Below, one piece after another: positions 17,792 to 26,076 of a stretch of 64,000 nucleotides of DNA. The notes under the pieces are model-generated. The model made no database searches and had not been told where the DNA came from. It saw only the letters and a list, made by a program, of their open reading frames with translations. The stretch comes from Pseudoalteromonas carrageenovora IAM 12662. GTDB taxonomy: Bacteria; Pseudomonadota; Gammaproteobacteria; Enterobacterales; Alteromonadaceae. Both the position numbers and the translations under genes were made by a program. Numbering within the stretch: the first letter of the stretch is position 1; every line of letters begins with the position of its first letter. Location: NCBI RefSeq assembly GCF_900239935.1, contig NZ_LT965928.1, forward strand, positions 802,174 through 866,173, in the 5' to 3' direction.

Positions 17792-18292
17792 ATGCAGTTA
17801 TTTATGGTGTATTTAGGTGGGCGAATCCAAGGTTGCCACATAGAAATGCACGATATTCGCTTTGTAGTAGGGGAGAATATAGATCAAACCTACTCAAAGT
17901 TAAAAAGCCAATGGGTGGGCGATAAAAGTAGCGTCCATATGGATAGCTTTATGGCTATAAACCATATTGATGGCTTTAAAGTAGAAGTAGTTAATACCTA
18001 TGTTGAGCAAAATAAGCAGCTTTATTTTGTTAATTTAGGCGCTTATAGAAGTGACTCTATGGCTGAGCAACACGACTTTGCACTGTATGTTGCAAGTAGT
18101 AGCAATGAGGCCAAACAACGTGCTAAAAGAGATTTGCTCGCAGGCCTTAGCCATATTCATAAAGATGATTTACACGATGTGGATGACTGCTTTGCCATTG
18201 ACCTACTCGACAGCCAATTAAATATTAAACTGACCCCAAGCGGGCAAGCTCAAACAATAAAGCCAGACTGGTTTGGCTACCATGTACTTTAA
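17792..18292 (+). CDS. DUF1543 family protein
   Basis: The 166-residue cytosolic protein has LFMVYLGGRIQGCHIEMHDIRFVVG near its start and YFVNLGAY later, the pattern of DUF1543 proteins, which carry two related repeats. The function is unknown. It starts 11 bases after glrR, so it is probably the fourth gene of the glrKR operon here, an association not found in enterobacteria. The hairpin at 18301 follows its stop. Confidence 0.82.
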   Translation: MQLFMVYLGGRIQGCHIEMHDIRFVVGENIDQTYSKLKSQWVGDKSSVHMDSFMAINHIDGFKVEVVNTYVEQNKQLYFVNLGAYRSDSMAEQHDFALYVASSSNEAKQRAKRDLLAGLSHIHKDDLHDVDDCFAIDLLDSQLNIKLTPSGQAQTIKPDWFGYHVL

Positions 18293-18300
18293 ATCAGCAA

Positions 18301-18321
18301 AGCAGGACTAAGAGTCCTGCT
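18301..18321. terminator. Hairpin between convergent genes
   Basis: AGCAGGACT-AAG-AGTCCTGCT is a perfect 9-bp stem. It overlaps the end of the minus-strand small membrane protein gene. No T-run follows directly on either side, so termination would be weak or assisted. Confidence 0.4.
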
Positions 18322-18535
18322 CGCTTTGCTCATCTTTTTCGTTTTTAGCTGCCATTTTAAATGCCACAATAACTAATCCAAACATTGCAAATGGCAGTGC
18401 TGCCAACATGTACTCAACCAAGTTGCTGTCTTGAAAGTTTGCTTGCAGTAAAAAATGACCCGCCACGCACATTAAAATAACCACTAATAAAATGGGGAGT
18501 AACATAAGTTCTTTTTTTGATGAATGGTTTTTCAT
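18308..18535 (-). CDS. Small two-helix membrane protein
   Basis: The 75-residue protein has two membrane helices (about residues 11-30 and 40-60), a basic N-terminus (KNHSSKK) and a strongly acidic, Glu/Asp/Gln-rich tail. I do not recognise a family. It lies convergent with the glrKR operon, its stop sits inside the shared hairpin, and it is transcribed away from cca. Confidence 0.6.
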   Translation of the reverse strand: MKNHSSKKELMLLPILLVVILMCVAGHFLLQANFQDSNLVEYMLAALPFAMFGLVIVAFKMAAKNEKDEQSEQDS

Positions 18536-18668
18536 TGAATGTGAGGCTGCAACTTAAAAATAATGCGCCATTGTAATGAGCTTACTCGAGCTTGGCAAAC
18601 GCCGCAGAATTTTTTAAATAATGATATGATTAGTGTCAAACAATTGGGCAAGTGTTATTGGGAATAAA

Positions 18669-19928
18669 GTGAAAAGTAGCTTAAATAAGGTGTATCTTGT
18701 TGGCGGCGCAGTGCGCGATCAACTACTAAACATAGAATCAAAAGACAACGACTACGTAGTGATAGGTGAGACGCCACAAACTATGGAGACACTTGGTTTT
18801 GTGCCAATAGGTAGCGACTTTCCAGTTTATTTACACCCAAAAACAAAAGAAGAATATGCACTGGGCCGTACTGAGCGAAAAAGCGGTAAAGGCTATACCG
18901 GCTTTGTGGTTGATGCCAGCCCAAATGTAACCCTTGAAGAAGATTTAGCAAGGCGCGATTTAACCATTAACTCAATGGCACTTGACGAAAATGGCAGCAT
19001 TATTGATCCATTTAATGGCCAAAGTGATTTACAAAACAAAATATTGCGCCACACCACACAAGCATTTGTAGAAGACCCTGTACGTGTATTACGCATTGCG
19101 CGTTTTTTGGCGCGCTATGGCAGCCAGTGGAGTATTCATCCAAGTACTTATGCATTAATGCGAGAGCTTAAAAATAAAGGTGAGCTTAATCATTTAGTGC
19201 CCGAACGCGTATGGCTTGAAACCGAAAAGGCCCTTGGCGAAAAACACCCAGAACTTTATTTTAAAGCATTGCATGGCTTAGGTATTTTTCCGGAAATAGA
19301 GGGAATGGAGGGTGTGCCGCAGCCAGCGAATCATCATCCAGAAGGCGATGTATTTATACATACCATGCTGGTTTTAAGGCGCGCTGCCGATTTGAATTTT
19401 AACCTTGAGACTCGTTTTGCTGCACTTACCCATGATTTTGGTAAAGCATTGAGTTTTAAAAAGCGCGGTAATTTACGTGGCCATGAGCGCGAAGGTGTAA
19501 CTGTAGTTGAAGAATTTTGTGAGCGTTTAAAAGTACCCAACCGATTTCGTGATATTGGTGTTCTCACTAGCGACAATCATACTTTGTGTCACACGGTTGA
19601 TCAGTTAAGGGCGCAAACTATTCATAAGTTAATCGTGACTAATTTAAACGCACTTGTGCACCCTGAGCGATTTATTGCATTTACTCAAGCTTGCCAATGC
19701 GATGCGCAAGGGCGCGGAGAAGCACTTGTTGATAAGCCATACCCGCAAGCAACTAAGCTGCGAGCAATTTTTAGCGAACTACAAAAAATGGATAAAAAGC
19801 AGATAGTGCAAAATGCACTTAAAAATGGCAAAAAAGGCCCAGAAATAGGCGAAGAGGTAAAGCTGGCAGAAATAAACTGTATAAAATCATTTTTACAAAA
19901 TGAAAAACATGAAACGCGAGTGCTTTAA
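18669..19928 (+). CDS. cca: Multifunctional CCA tRNA nucleotidyltransferase
   Basis: This enzyme adds or repairs the CCA end of tRNAs, and its HD domain can give phosphatase and phosphodiesterase activity. Signatures are YLVGGAVRD, KDNDYVVIG (catalytic Asp pair), RRDLTINSMA, EDPVRVLRIARF and, in the HD domain, FIHTML and THDFGKAL. The GTG at 18669, five bases after GGGA, gives 419 residues (E. coli 412). A GTG at 18633 would add 12 residues, without a clear binding site. It is paralogous to pcnB at 3217-4605, which lacks the HD domain. Confidence 0.93.
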   Translation: MKSSLNKVYLVGGAVRDQLLNIESKDNDYVVIGETPQTMETLGFVPIGSDFPVYLHPKTKEEYALGRTERKSGKGYTGFVVDASPNVTLEEDLARRDLTINSMALDENGSIIDPFNGQSDLQNKILRHTTQAFVEDPVRVLRIARFLARYGSQWSIHPSTYALMRELKNKGELNHLVPERVWLETEKALGEKHPELYFKALHGLGIFPEIEGMEGVPQPANHHPEGDVFIHTMLVLRRAADLNFNLETRFAALTHDFGKALSFKKRGNLRGHEREGVTVVEEFCERLKVPNRFRDIGVLTSDNHTLCHTVDQLRAQTIHKLIVTNLNALVHPERFIAFTQACQCDAQGRGEALVDKPYPQATKLRAIFSELQKMDKKQIVQNALKNGKKGPEIGEEVKLAEINCIKSFLQNEKHETRVL

Positions 19929-19932
19929 TTAT

Positions 19933-20097
19933 CTAAACTAAATACTGCGATATACCTTGGTTTTTAGCTGTTTCGGGTTTTCTTAAGTCTTTGTAATTAG
20001 CACTTTTTGGCTTAACGTTTTCAGATTCAGGCTTTTTAGAGGGCCTGTATAAGTCAAAAATAAAATCTAGTTCTTCACGCTCTAGTGATGGTTTCAT
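19933..20097 (-). CDS. Small cytosolic protein of 54 residues
   Basis: The frame from the ATG at 20097 to TAG at 19933 is preceded by AAGGA with ideal spacing. The product starts MKPSLEREELDFIFDLYRP and then becomes Lys/Pro/Glu-rich. It is hydrophilic, with no membrane helix or signal peptide. It lies convergent to cca, 4 bases from its stop, and downstream of the sortase-system kinase terminator. I do not recognise the family; the strong binding site and protein-like composition support a real gene. Confidence 0.6.
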   Translation of the reverse strand: MKPSLEREELDFIFDLYRPSKKPESENVKPKSANYKDLRKPETAKNQGISQYLV

Positions 20098-20202
20098 GGG
20101 TAATCCTTAAATTTAATACTTTAATATGATGTAGGGTATGGTCATTCGACTGAATTAAAAGTGAATAGTTACATTTGAAGTTGTACTAAATTGTAATCGG
20201 TG

Positions 20203-20244
20203 TGCAAAAAATAAGGACGGCTTATAAAATAGCCGCCCTTATAT
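20203..20244 (-). terminator. Terminator after the sortase-system kinase gene
   Basis: On the minus strand a 12-bp stem with one mismatch (ATAAGGGCGGCT/AGCCGTCCTTAT) is followed by TTTTTTG, just after the kinase stop codon. Confidence 0.88.
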
Positions 20245-20249
20245 GTATA

Positions 20250-22385
20250 TCATCCTTGCAGCGGGAGGGTTACTTTAAATATTACGCCATCCCTCTGTTC
20301 GTTGTTTTGCGCAGTTACGCTGCCTTTATGGTAGTCACACACCAGCCTTACAATATAAAGCCCTAAACCTAAATGTGGTTGTTGCTGCATTTGCTGGCTT
20401 CGTACTGACACCATAGAATCAAAAATATGCTCAGTTAGCCCCTCTGGTAAGGCGGGGCCTATGTTACTTACCACTAATATGGCTTTATTTTCGCTCTGCT
20501 TAATACTTACATTAATAGCCGTATTTGCTTCACTGAACTCCAACGCATTATTAATTAGCTTATCTAGCAGTTGCGCAATAAACTCAGGAGCTCCTTGCAT
20601 GGGCAGTGGGCTTTGGCATATATCGAGCTTAAACAATTGTTCAGGGTAGGTAAGTTGATAGCCTTGCATGCAGCCACTTATTACCTTTTGTAAATCAAAT
20701 GGCTCGGGCTCATTACTTTGAATACTTTGTTCAAGGCGTGTGGCCTCGCTCATGGTGGTAATTATTTTACCTAAACGTTCAACGCCTTCGCTGGCACGCT
20801 CTAGGTATTTTTGGCTAAGCTCGTTTTGTGGCAAACTTTGTAAGTTTTCAAGTGATGAGCGCACCACGGCAACCGGTGTACGTAGCTCGTGCGATAACCT
20901 CGACGACATATTTTCTAAGTAGTCGGTATACCCTCCAAGTCGACTAACAATGTTTGAAAAACTACGAGAGAGGTCACCAATTTCATCATTAGCATCGCTG
21001 TAATTAATGCTGCCGGTTATACGGCCTTGGGCGTCAATTGCTTGCTCTGCGGTATCACGCAATCGCCTAATGCGGTTCGATATTCGAGAGGCAAAAAAGA
21101 ACAAGGTTACGGTGCCTATGAGCATCACCGCTAAAATAACGTTAAAGAGTTTTTCGAGCGATTTATTACGTAGCGTGCGTACGCCATTTGTGGTTTCCTC
21201 AGCAATTACTGCGCCTATGACTTTATCGTCAATCCAAATAGGGTATGCTGCCGATAAAATAACGGCTTTGCTATCAGGCGTTAATCGCCACGATGATGCC
21301 GGCTGGCCTTTTAAGGCCTTTGCCAAATGGGTGCCTTGCATTGATGCTACATCGTGTAGGGTGTCTAAAAATTCGTTTTCTGGGCGGGTTAAAATTTTAT
21401 AATACAATGGGTGTAAATAGCTTTGCTCAAAGCGCTGCCACCACGTTTTTGGTGCTTGATTTTTAAGGCCATCGGCCCATACGCCATCGGCATTTTGAAT
21501 TGTTCCCGATTGTGCTAACACACGGTGGTGGTTGTCGACCACCCAAATACGGCTGCCACTGTGGCCCATACCTTTTAAAATGCGGTTAATTTCCGGAGAC
21601 GGTACAAGCACTGAGCCTAAATCGCTTGGGTTATTTAAGTTTGAAGTCGACATAGTTTTAGGTGCTGCCAATGCATTTTTACTATCTACATCAACAATGG
21701 CAAAGCCAAGTTTATTACCAAGTAACTCTATAGGAAAGCGCAGCTCTACGTTATAACCTGATTTGGTACTTTCAAAATACCCCTGAATTTTTGTAAACGG
21801 TATTTTGGTGTTGGCATCAAACGCATTGATCCAGCCATCTTGGCGCGGCGCAATAATATATGTATTAAATTGGCCGTCAGGGGTTTTTAATCCAATTTTT
21901 AAATAATCGTTATTGGTAATGCTTAAGCTGTTTTTTGCACGGTAAATTAATGTGTTATCGGTTACTTTAAATAGCGCATATAAGTAATTATCAAACTTAC
22001 CCACCATATGCTCAAACGATAAATCCTCAGCTTTATGCTCCTTGTTTGCTTTTTGTAAATAGCGTTTATCGTATTGCCAAAAGAGTGGTTGATAACTTTG
22101 CCAGTCGCCCAGTTTTCCATCAAGTTGAATTGGATTTTTAAGATTGTACGCATATAAGTCGCGCCCTTTTACTATTTGATCTAAAAAGTTGGTTTGCTCG
22201 TCAAAGAGTGCGGGGCGCTCATGCAGCGCGGTGGCAAGTGCGCGAGTAGTACCTACCAGAGTTTTTTCTTGGCCTTGGCGTAAAAACTTTTCCATTTCCC
22301 ATACGTATTCGTAGCCAAGCCACGGCAGTAAAAACAAAAAGCACGAAAGTAATATAAATTTACTGCGCAGGCCAAATCGTAGCAT
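20250..22385 (-). CDS. Histidine kinase of the dedicated sortase system
   Basis: This 711-residue inner-membrane kinase has a first membrane helix at about 8-25 and a large periplasmic sensor region with a CBM9-like part (LDGKLGDWQSYQPLFW, DNYLYALFKVTDN). A second membrane helix near 410-430 leads to a HAMP domain, HisKA with phospho-His499 (LSHELRTPVAVV), and HATPase with LGLGLYIVRLV. The size, sensor region and position beside a sortase and its target match the NCBIfam 'proteobacterial dedicated sortase system' histidine kinase. Its ATG shares one base with the regulator stop (TAATG). A GTG 15 bases upstream is also possible. Confidence 0.88.
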   Translation of the reverse strand: MLRFGLRSKFILLSCFLFLLPWLGYEYVWEMEKFLRQGQEKTLVGTTRALATALHERPALFDEQTNFLDQIVKGRDLYAYNLKNPIQLDGKLGDWQSYQPLFWQYDKRYLQKANKEHKAEDLSFEHMVGKFDNYLYALFKVTDNTLIYRAKNSLSITNNDYLKIGLKTPDGQFNTYIIAPRQDGWINAFDANTKIPFTKIQGYFESTKSGYNVELRFPIELLGNKLGFAIVDVDSKNALAAPKTMSTSNLNNPSDLGSVLVPSPEINRILKGMGHSGSRIWVVDNHHRVLAQSGTIQNADGVWADGLKNQAPKTWWQRFEQSYLHPLYYKILTRPENEFLDTLHDVASMQGTHLAKALKGQPASSWRLTPDSKAVILSAAYPIWIDDKVIGAVIAEETTNGVRTLRNKSLEKLFNVILAVMLIGTVTLFFFASRISNRIRRLRDTAEQAIDAQGRITGSINYSDANDEIGDLSRSFSNIVSRLGGYTDYLENMSSRLSHELRTPVAVVRSSLENLQSLPQNELSQKYLERASEGVERLGKIITTMSEATRLEQSIQSNEPEPFDLQKVISGCMQGYQLTYPEQLFKLDICQSPLPMQGAPEFIAQLLDKLINNALEFSEANTAINVSIKQSENKAILVVSNIGPALPEGLTEHIFDSMVSVRSQQMQQQPHLGLGLYIVRLVCDYHKGSVTAQNNEQRDGVIFKVTLPLQG

Positions 22386-23074
22386 TAGTGTTGTTCCCAC
22401 CTGTAACCCATGCCGTACACGGTATCTATGCAGTCAAAGTGGCTATCAAGTGCCATAAACTTTTTGCGAATACGTTTTACGTGTGAGGTTATGGTGCTGT
22501 CATCTACATAAATTTTTGCATCGCTCATTAAATCGTTCCGGCTTTTAACATGCCCTGGTCGCTGCGCGAGTGAGTGCAACATCCAAAACTCAGTGACCGT
22601 TAAATCAACTAATTGCTGCTGCCAAAATACCTGCATACGTTGCGTGTCGAGCACCAGCTGCCCACGGGTTATAAGTGCATTGGCATCGGCAGGTTGCTCA
22701 AGGGCTTCCATTCTACGAAATAGCGCGCCAATACGCGCAGCTAAGTGTGCCAAGCTAATATCTTTTGTTAGGTAGTCGTCGGCGCCCATACGCAGGCCAC
22801 ATACTGTGTCTATTTCGCTATCGCGGGCGGTTAAAAAAATAATAGGCAGTGTTTTAGAAAGCGTACGCAAGGTTTGGCAAAGCAAAAAACCGCCATCTAT
22901 TTCGTGGCCTAAGCCTATATCAACAATGGCTAAATCGGGTAGGGCGTCTTTAAATGCAATCTCTGCGCTGGCGCGATCTGCAAAGCCACTTACTTGGTAA
23001 CCTTGTGCGCTAAGCATTTCAATATAGTTTTCGCGGATTGCAGTTTCATCTTCAATGATGGCTATTTTTTTCAT
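22385..23074 (-). CDS. OmpR-type response regulator of the dedicated sortase system
   Basis: The 229-residue protein has a receiver domain (IIEDE, phospho-Asp52 in LAIVDIGLG, LTARDSEID) and a winged-helix DNA-binding domain (LTVTEFWMLHSLAQRPG, TITSHVKRIRKKF). It is first in the minus-strand regulatory pair and is translated with its kinase. The start at 23074 (MKKIAIIEDE) fits the family. The ATG at 23083 is possible, but the longer frame to 23248 reads through the operator region and is not credible. It probably binds the TTGCCA repeats upstream and controls both divergent operons. Confidence 0.9.
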   Translation of the reverse strand: MKKIAIIEDETAIRENYIEMLSAQGYQVSGFADRASAEIAFKDALPDLAIVDIGLGHEIDGGFLLCQTLRTLSKTLPIIFLTARDSEIDTVCGLRMGADDYLTKDISLAHLAARIGALFRRMEALEQPADANALITRGQLVLDTQRMQVFWQQQLVDLTVTEFWMLHSLAQRPGHVKSRNDLMSDAKIYVDDSTITSHVKRIRKKFMALDSHFDCIDTVYGMGYRWEQH

Positions 23075-23147
23075 TTCTATCATTATCCTATCTAACTTAT
23101 TTTGCACTATATCGAAGTTTTTAAGCTGTGTACGGTTAAAAAGGCAA

Positions 23148-23207
23148 TTGCCATTTTTTTGCCACAATTGCTCAGCGGTTTGCCATTTTTGCTCCCCTTT
23201 GTTGCCA
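23148..23207. promoter_or_regulatory. Four helically phased TTGCCA repeats
   Basis: TTGCCA occurs at 23148, 23159, 23180 and 23202, all in the same orientation and spaced 11, 21 and 22 bp, one or two helical turns. Direct hexamer repeats with 11-bp spacing are the usual binding sites of OmpR-family regulators. They lie in the 202-base divergent spacer between the regulator gene and the OmpA-family gene, 70 bases before the latter's ATG. The link to the neighbouring regulator is inferred. Confidence 0.6.
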
Positions 23208-23276
23208 CTTGCGACTGTTTTAATACACCCATCAAAACAAAACATCACAAATTAAAACAAGTTCAAGAGGACTACC

Positions 23277-24008
23277 ATGAAGAAGACATTAATCGCATTA
23301 ACGCTAGTAGCCAGTGTTTGTTCACCTGCATTTGCATCAACTGCTAACACGCCTTCTAAAGAAGCACATAAAGAAACCGCCATTGGTTTAGGTGCGGGCG
23401 CTATTATTGGTGGTGTTGTTGGTGGGCCTGTTGGGGCATTTATTGGCGCATTTGCAGGGGGCTTAATTGGTGACTCTAAAGTAGCCGATGACAAAATAGC
23501 CCAGCAGCAACAAGCAATTACACTTATGCAGGAAAAAACCAGCGACTACATGCACGTGCTTAACCATAACAATAGGCTTGAGCAGCAGTTAGAAGTGCTT
23601 GCCAATCAAAATGAGCAATTAACCCAAGCACAAATAAAAAACCTACTTGCCATGACAGTGCAATTTAAAACGGGTTCAAGTGTTATAGCGCCGCACTTTG
23701 CACAGCAGCTTGATCAATTAGTCACACTTTTAAATAACCAGCCACAACTGGCGCTTGATTTAAGTGGTTTTGCTGATCAACGTGGCGACGAGCAAGCCAA
23801 CTTATTATTGTCTAAAAAGCGTGTAAATGCAGTTCAAAGTTACTTAATAAAGCACGGTATTAGCCATAAACGTTTAAGCACACAAGCATTTGGCGAGCAG
23901 CAAACATTAGCTCGTAGCAACACAGTTGAAGACAACTTTTTTGATAGACGCGTAACGCTTACCACTCGCTCAATGAATATTGTAAATGGCCAAACGGCGA
24001 GTAACTAA
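23277..24008 (+). CDS. pdsO: OmpA-family protein of the dedicated sortase system (PdsO-like)
   Basis: The 243-residue exported protein has a signal peptide (cleavage near AFAST), a glycine-zipper segment (GLGAGAIIGGVVGGPVGAFIG, about 37-60), a coiled-coil stretch at about 75-115, and a C-terminal OmpA-like peptidoglycan-binding domain (FKTGSS, LSGFADQRGDE, LSKKRVNAVQSYL, NRVT-like FFDRRVTL). This matches the PdsO model of dedicated sortase loci. It probably ties the surface system to the peptidoglycan. It leads the plus-strand operon, with the target protein 46 bases downstream. Confidence 0.88.
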   Translation: MKKTLIALTLVASVCSPAFASTANTPSKEAHKETAIGLGAGAIIGGVVGGPVGAFIGAFAGGLIGDSKVADDKIAQQQQAITLMQEKTSDYMHVLNHNNRLEQQLEVLANQNEQLTQAQIKNLLAMTVQFKTGSSVIAPHFAQQLDQLVTLLNNQPQLALDLSGFADQRGDEQANLLLSKKRVNAVQSYLIKHGISHKRLSTQAFGEQQTLARSNTVEDNFFDRRVTLTTRSMNIVNGQTASN

Positions 24009-24054
24009 ACCAAACCGAATTTATGTAAAGCTAAGCGTTCGATGGAGTGATTTT

Positions 24055-26076
24055 ATGTTGAGTAACCCAACCAAAATGCTTACTAAAGTAAGCATTTTTA
24101 TTTTTTTAGTGAGTGTGCTGCTGGTAAGTTTTAATAGCCATGCACAATCACCCAAGCTTGAGCTTTTTGACAGTGGCGGCGCACCTTTAGCGCCAGCCAT
24201 TATTTTAAAAAGTGACGCTAACATGACCCTAACAGGCTTAATTAACCATGTGGTAGTTAAGCAAACTTATCAAAACGAAAACCCGTTTGCGGTTAACGCC
24301 CGTTACGTTTTTCCGCTGCCTGATGAAAGTGCAGTACATGCTATGACCATGCACATTGGGGATCGCGTGATTAAAGGGCAAATAGATAAAAAAGTAGAGG
24401 CTGAAAAAAAATACCACGCAGCTAAAAAAGCAGGTAAACAAGCGGCTCTAGTACGCCAGCAACGCGCTAATATGTTTATTACTAACGTAGCAAATATTGG
24501 CCCTGGCGAGCAGGTTGTTGTTGAACTTGAGTATCAAGAGATAATTGATTATAGCGGCGGTACATTTGCGATTCGTTTTCCGACGACTATTACACCGCGT
24601 TATCACGCGATTAGTGGTGAAGTTGAGCAAAGTAATACCGAAAGAACAGCATTTAATTCGGCGCCAAACGGCTGGTTAAGCCCGGTTTATAGTATACAAA
24701 GCGCGGCGCAAAGCCACGGCGATACGCCTAATAGCAAATTTAGCTTAAATATAAATATAGACGTAGGTTTAGAGCTGGTGGATATAAACTCTAAATTTCA
24801 TAACGTAGATATTCATAACCCTGCATTTGGCCAATATACCGTTGCATTAAATGAGCAAAATGCCATAAACCGCGACTTTGTACTTGAGTTTAAACCGCTT
24901 CAAAAAGAAAGCGCTCAGGCGGCATTTTTTACCCAGCAGTTTGAAAATGGCGACAGGTATGGGCTTGCAATGCTAATGCCGCCGGGGGATCACTTTGTAC
25001 AAACGCAGCGCTTACCTCGTGAAATGGTATTTGTTGTAGATACGTCAGGCTCTATGCACGGGCAATCTATGGAACAAGCTAAAAAGGCCTTGTTTTATGC
25101 GCTTTCGTTACTCGATAGCGACGACAGTTTTAATATTATTGGCTTTGATAACGTGGTTACTCCAATGAGTGATAAGCCACTTATTGCCAGCGATTTTAAT
25201 TTGCGCCGCGCAGAGCGCTTTATTTACAGCCTAGAGGCCGATGGTGGCACCGAAATACAAGGTGCGCTTAATGCAGTCCTTGATGGCAGTAGTTTTGAAG
25301 GCTTTGTACGCCAAGTCGTATTTTTAACTGATGGCAGCGTAAGTAACGAAGATGCTTTATTTAAAAACATTCAGCGTAAATTAGGCGATAGCCGTTTATT
25401 TACTGTAGGCATTGGCAGTGCACCTAATAGCTTTTTTATGCGCCGCGCTGCTGATATAGGCAAAGGATCATTTACTTTTATTGGCAGCAAAAATGAGGTG
25501 CAGCCTAAAATGCAGCAGCTATTTGATAAGCTCGCCCACCCGGCTATTACTAATTTAGCGCTAAGTGATGAAAGCGGTAATAGCTTAGATTTTTGGCCAT
25601 CACCTTTACCCGATTTATACTTTGGTGAACCAATTATGGTGGCTATAAAGCTTGATAAAACAAACAATGTGGTACTTGCTGGGCAAACCGCACAAGGCCC
25701 ATTAAGTATTAAATTAAGTGCACAAAATAGTGCAAATGCAAAAGGGATTGATAAGTTATGGGCGCGTCAAAAAATTAAGTCGCTGCTTTTATACAATGAG
25801 CAAAACGAAGTAAAGGACGAAGTACAAAGCCTGGCTCTCGCCCATCAATTACTGAGCCCGTTTACTGCTTTTATAGCTATTGAACACACTCAAATTAAAG
25901 ACGTAGCAAAGCAAACCGCACTAGCTAAAAACACAGCGCCACAAGGCCTGGCTATGCGCTTACCACAAACCGATGGGCAAAGTAGGTTACATATATTACT
26001 CGGCTGTATTTTATTACTTAGCTGTGGCGCGCTTAAAATAAACCGAGGGCTTAATTTAAGTAAGGAACATAAATGA
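24055..26076 (+). CDS. Sortase target protein with VIT and VWA domains and LPQTD signal
   Basis: This 673-residue exported protein is the 'marine proteobacterial sortase target'. After a signal peptide (residues 1-31, ending at HAQ) come a VIT domain (about 40-165, with YVFPLPDESAVHAM) and a VWA domain (about 323-505) with a complete MIDAS start DTSGS (329-333). At the C-terminus lies a sorting signal LPQTD (636-640), a hydrophobic helix and a basic tail (KINRGLNLSK). The last motif residue is Asp instead of the classical Gly. The ATG follows TGGAG. The stop overlaps the sortase ATG by four bases (ATGA), so the two proteins are made together. Confidence 0.92.
   Translation: MLSNPTKMLTKVSIFIFLVSVLLVSFNSHAQSPKLELFDSGGAPLAPAIILKSDANMTLTGLINHVVVKQTYQNENPFAVNARYVFPLPDESAVHAMTMHIGDRVIKGQIDKKVEAEKKYHAAKKAGKQAALVRQQRANMFITNVANIGPGEQVVVELEYQEIIDYSGGTFAIRFPTTITPRYHAISGEVEQSNTERTAFNSAPNGWLSPVYSIQSAAQSHGDTPNSKFSLNINIDVGLELVDINSKFHNVDIHNPAFGQYTVALNEQNAINRDFVLEFKPLQKESAQAAFFTQQFENGDRYGLAMLMPPGDHFVQTQRLPREMVFVVDTSGSMHGQSMEQAKKALFYALSLLDSDDSFNIIGFDNVVTPMSDKPLIASDFNLRRAERFIYSLEADGGTEIQGALNAVLDGSSFEGFVRQVVFLTDGSVSNEDALFKNIQRKLGDSRLFTVGIGSAPNSFFMRRAADIGKGSFTFIGSKNEVQPKMQQLFDKLAHPAITNLALSDESGNSLDFWPSPLPDLYFGEPIMVAIKLDKTNNVVLAGQTAQGPLSIKLSAQNSANAKGIDKLWARQKIKSLLLYNEQNEVKDEVQSLALAHQLLSPFTAFIAIEHTQIKDVAKQTALAKNTAPQGLAMRLPQTDGQSRLHILLGCILLLSCGALKINRGLNLSKEHK

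Noticed and set aside
18301..18321. Standard terminator after the DUF1543 gene
   Set aside because: The stem is perfect but no T-run follows on either strand; it is listed only with low confidence.
23075..23248. N-terminal extension of the sortase-system response regulator
   Set aside because: The extra residues read through the TTGCCA repeats and precede the conserved receiver start MKKIAIIEDE. They look like non-coding DNA.
23986..24054. Earlier Met for the sortase target protein
   Set aside because: It overlaps the end of the OmpA-family gene, and the 23 added residues are basic and would spoil the signal peptide. The ATG at 24055 has a good ribosome site.
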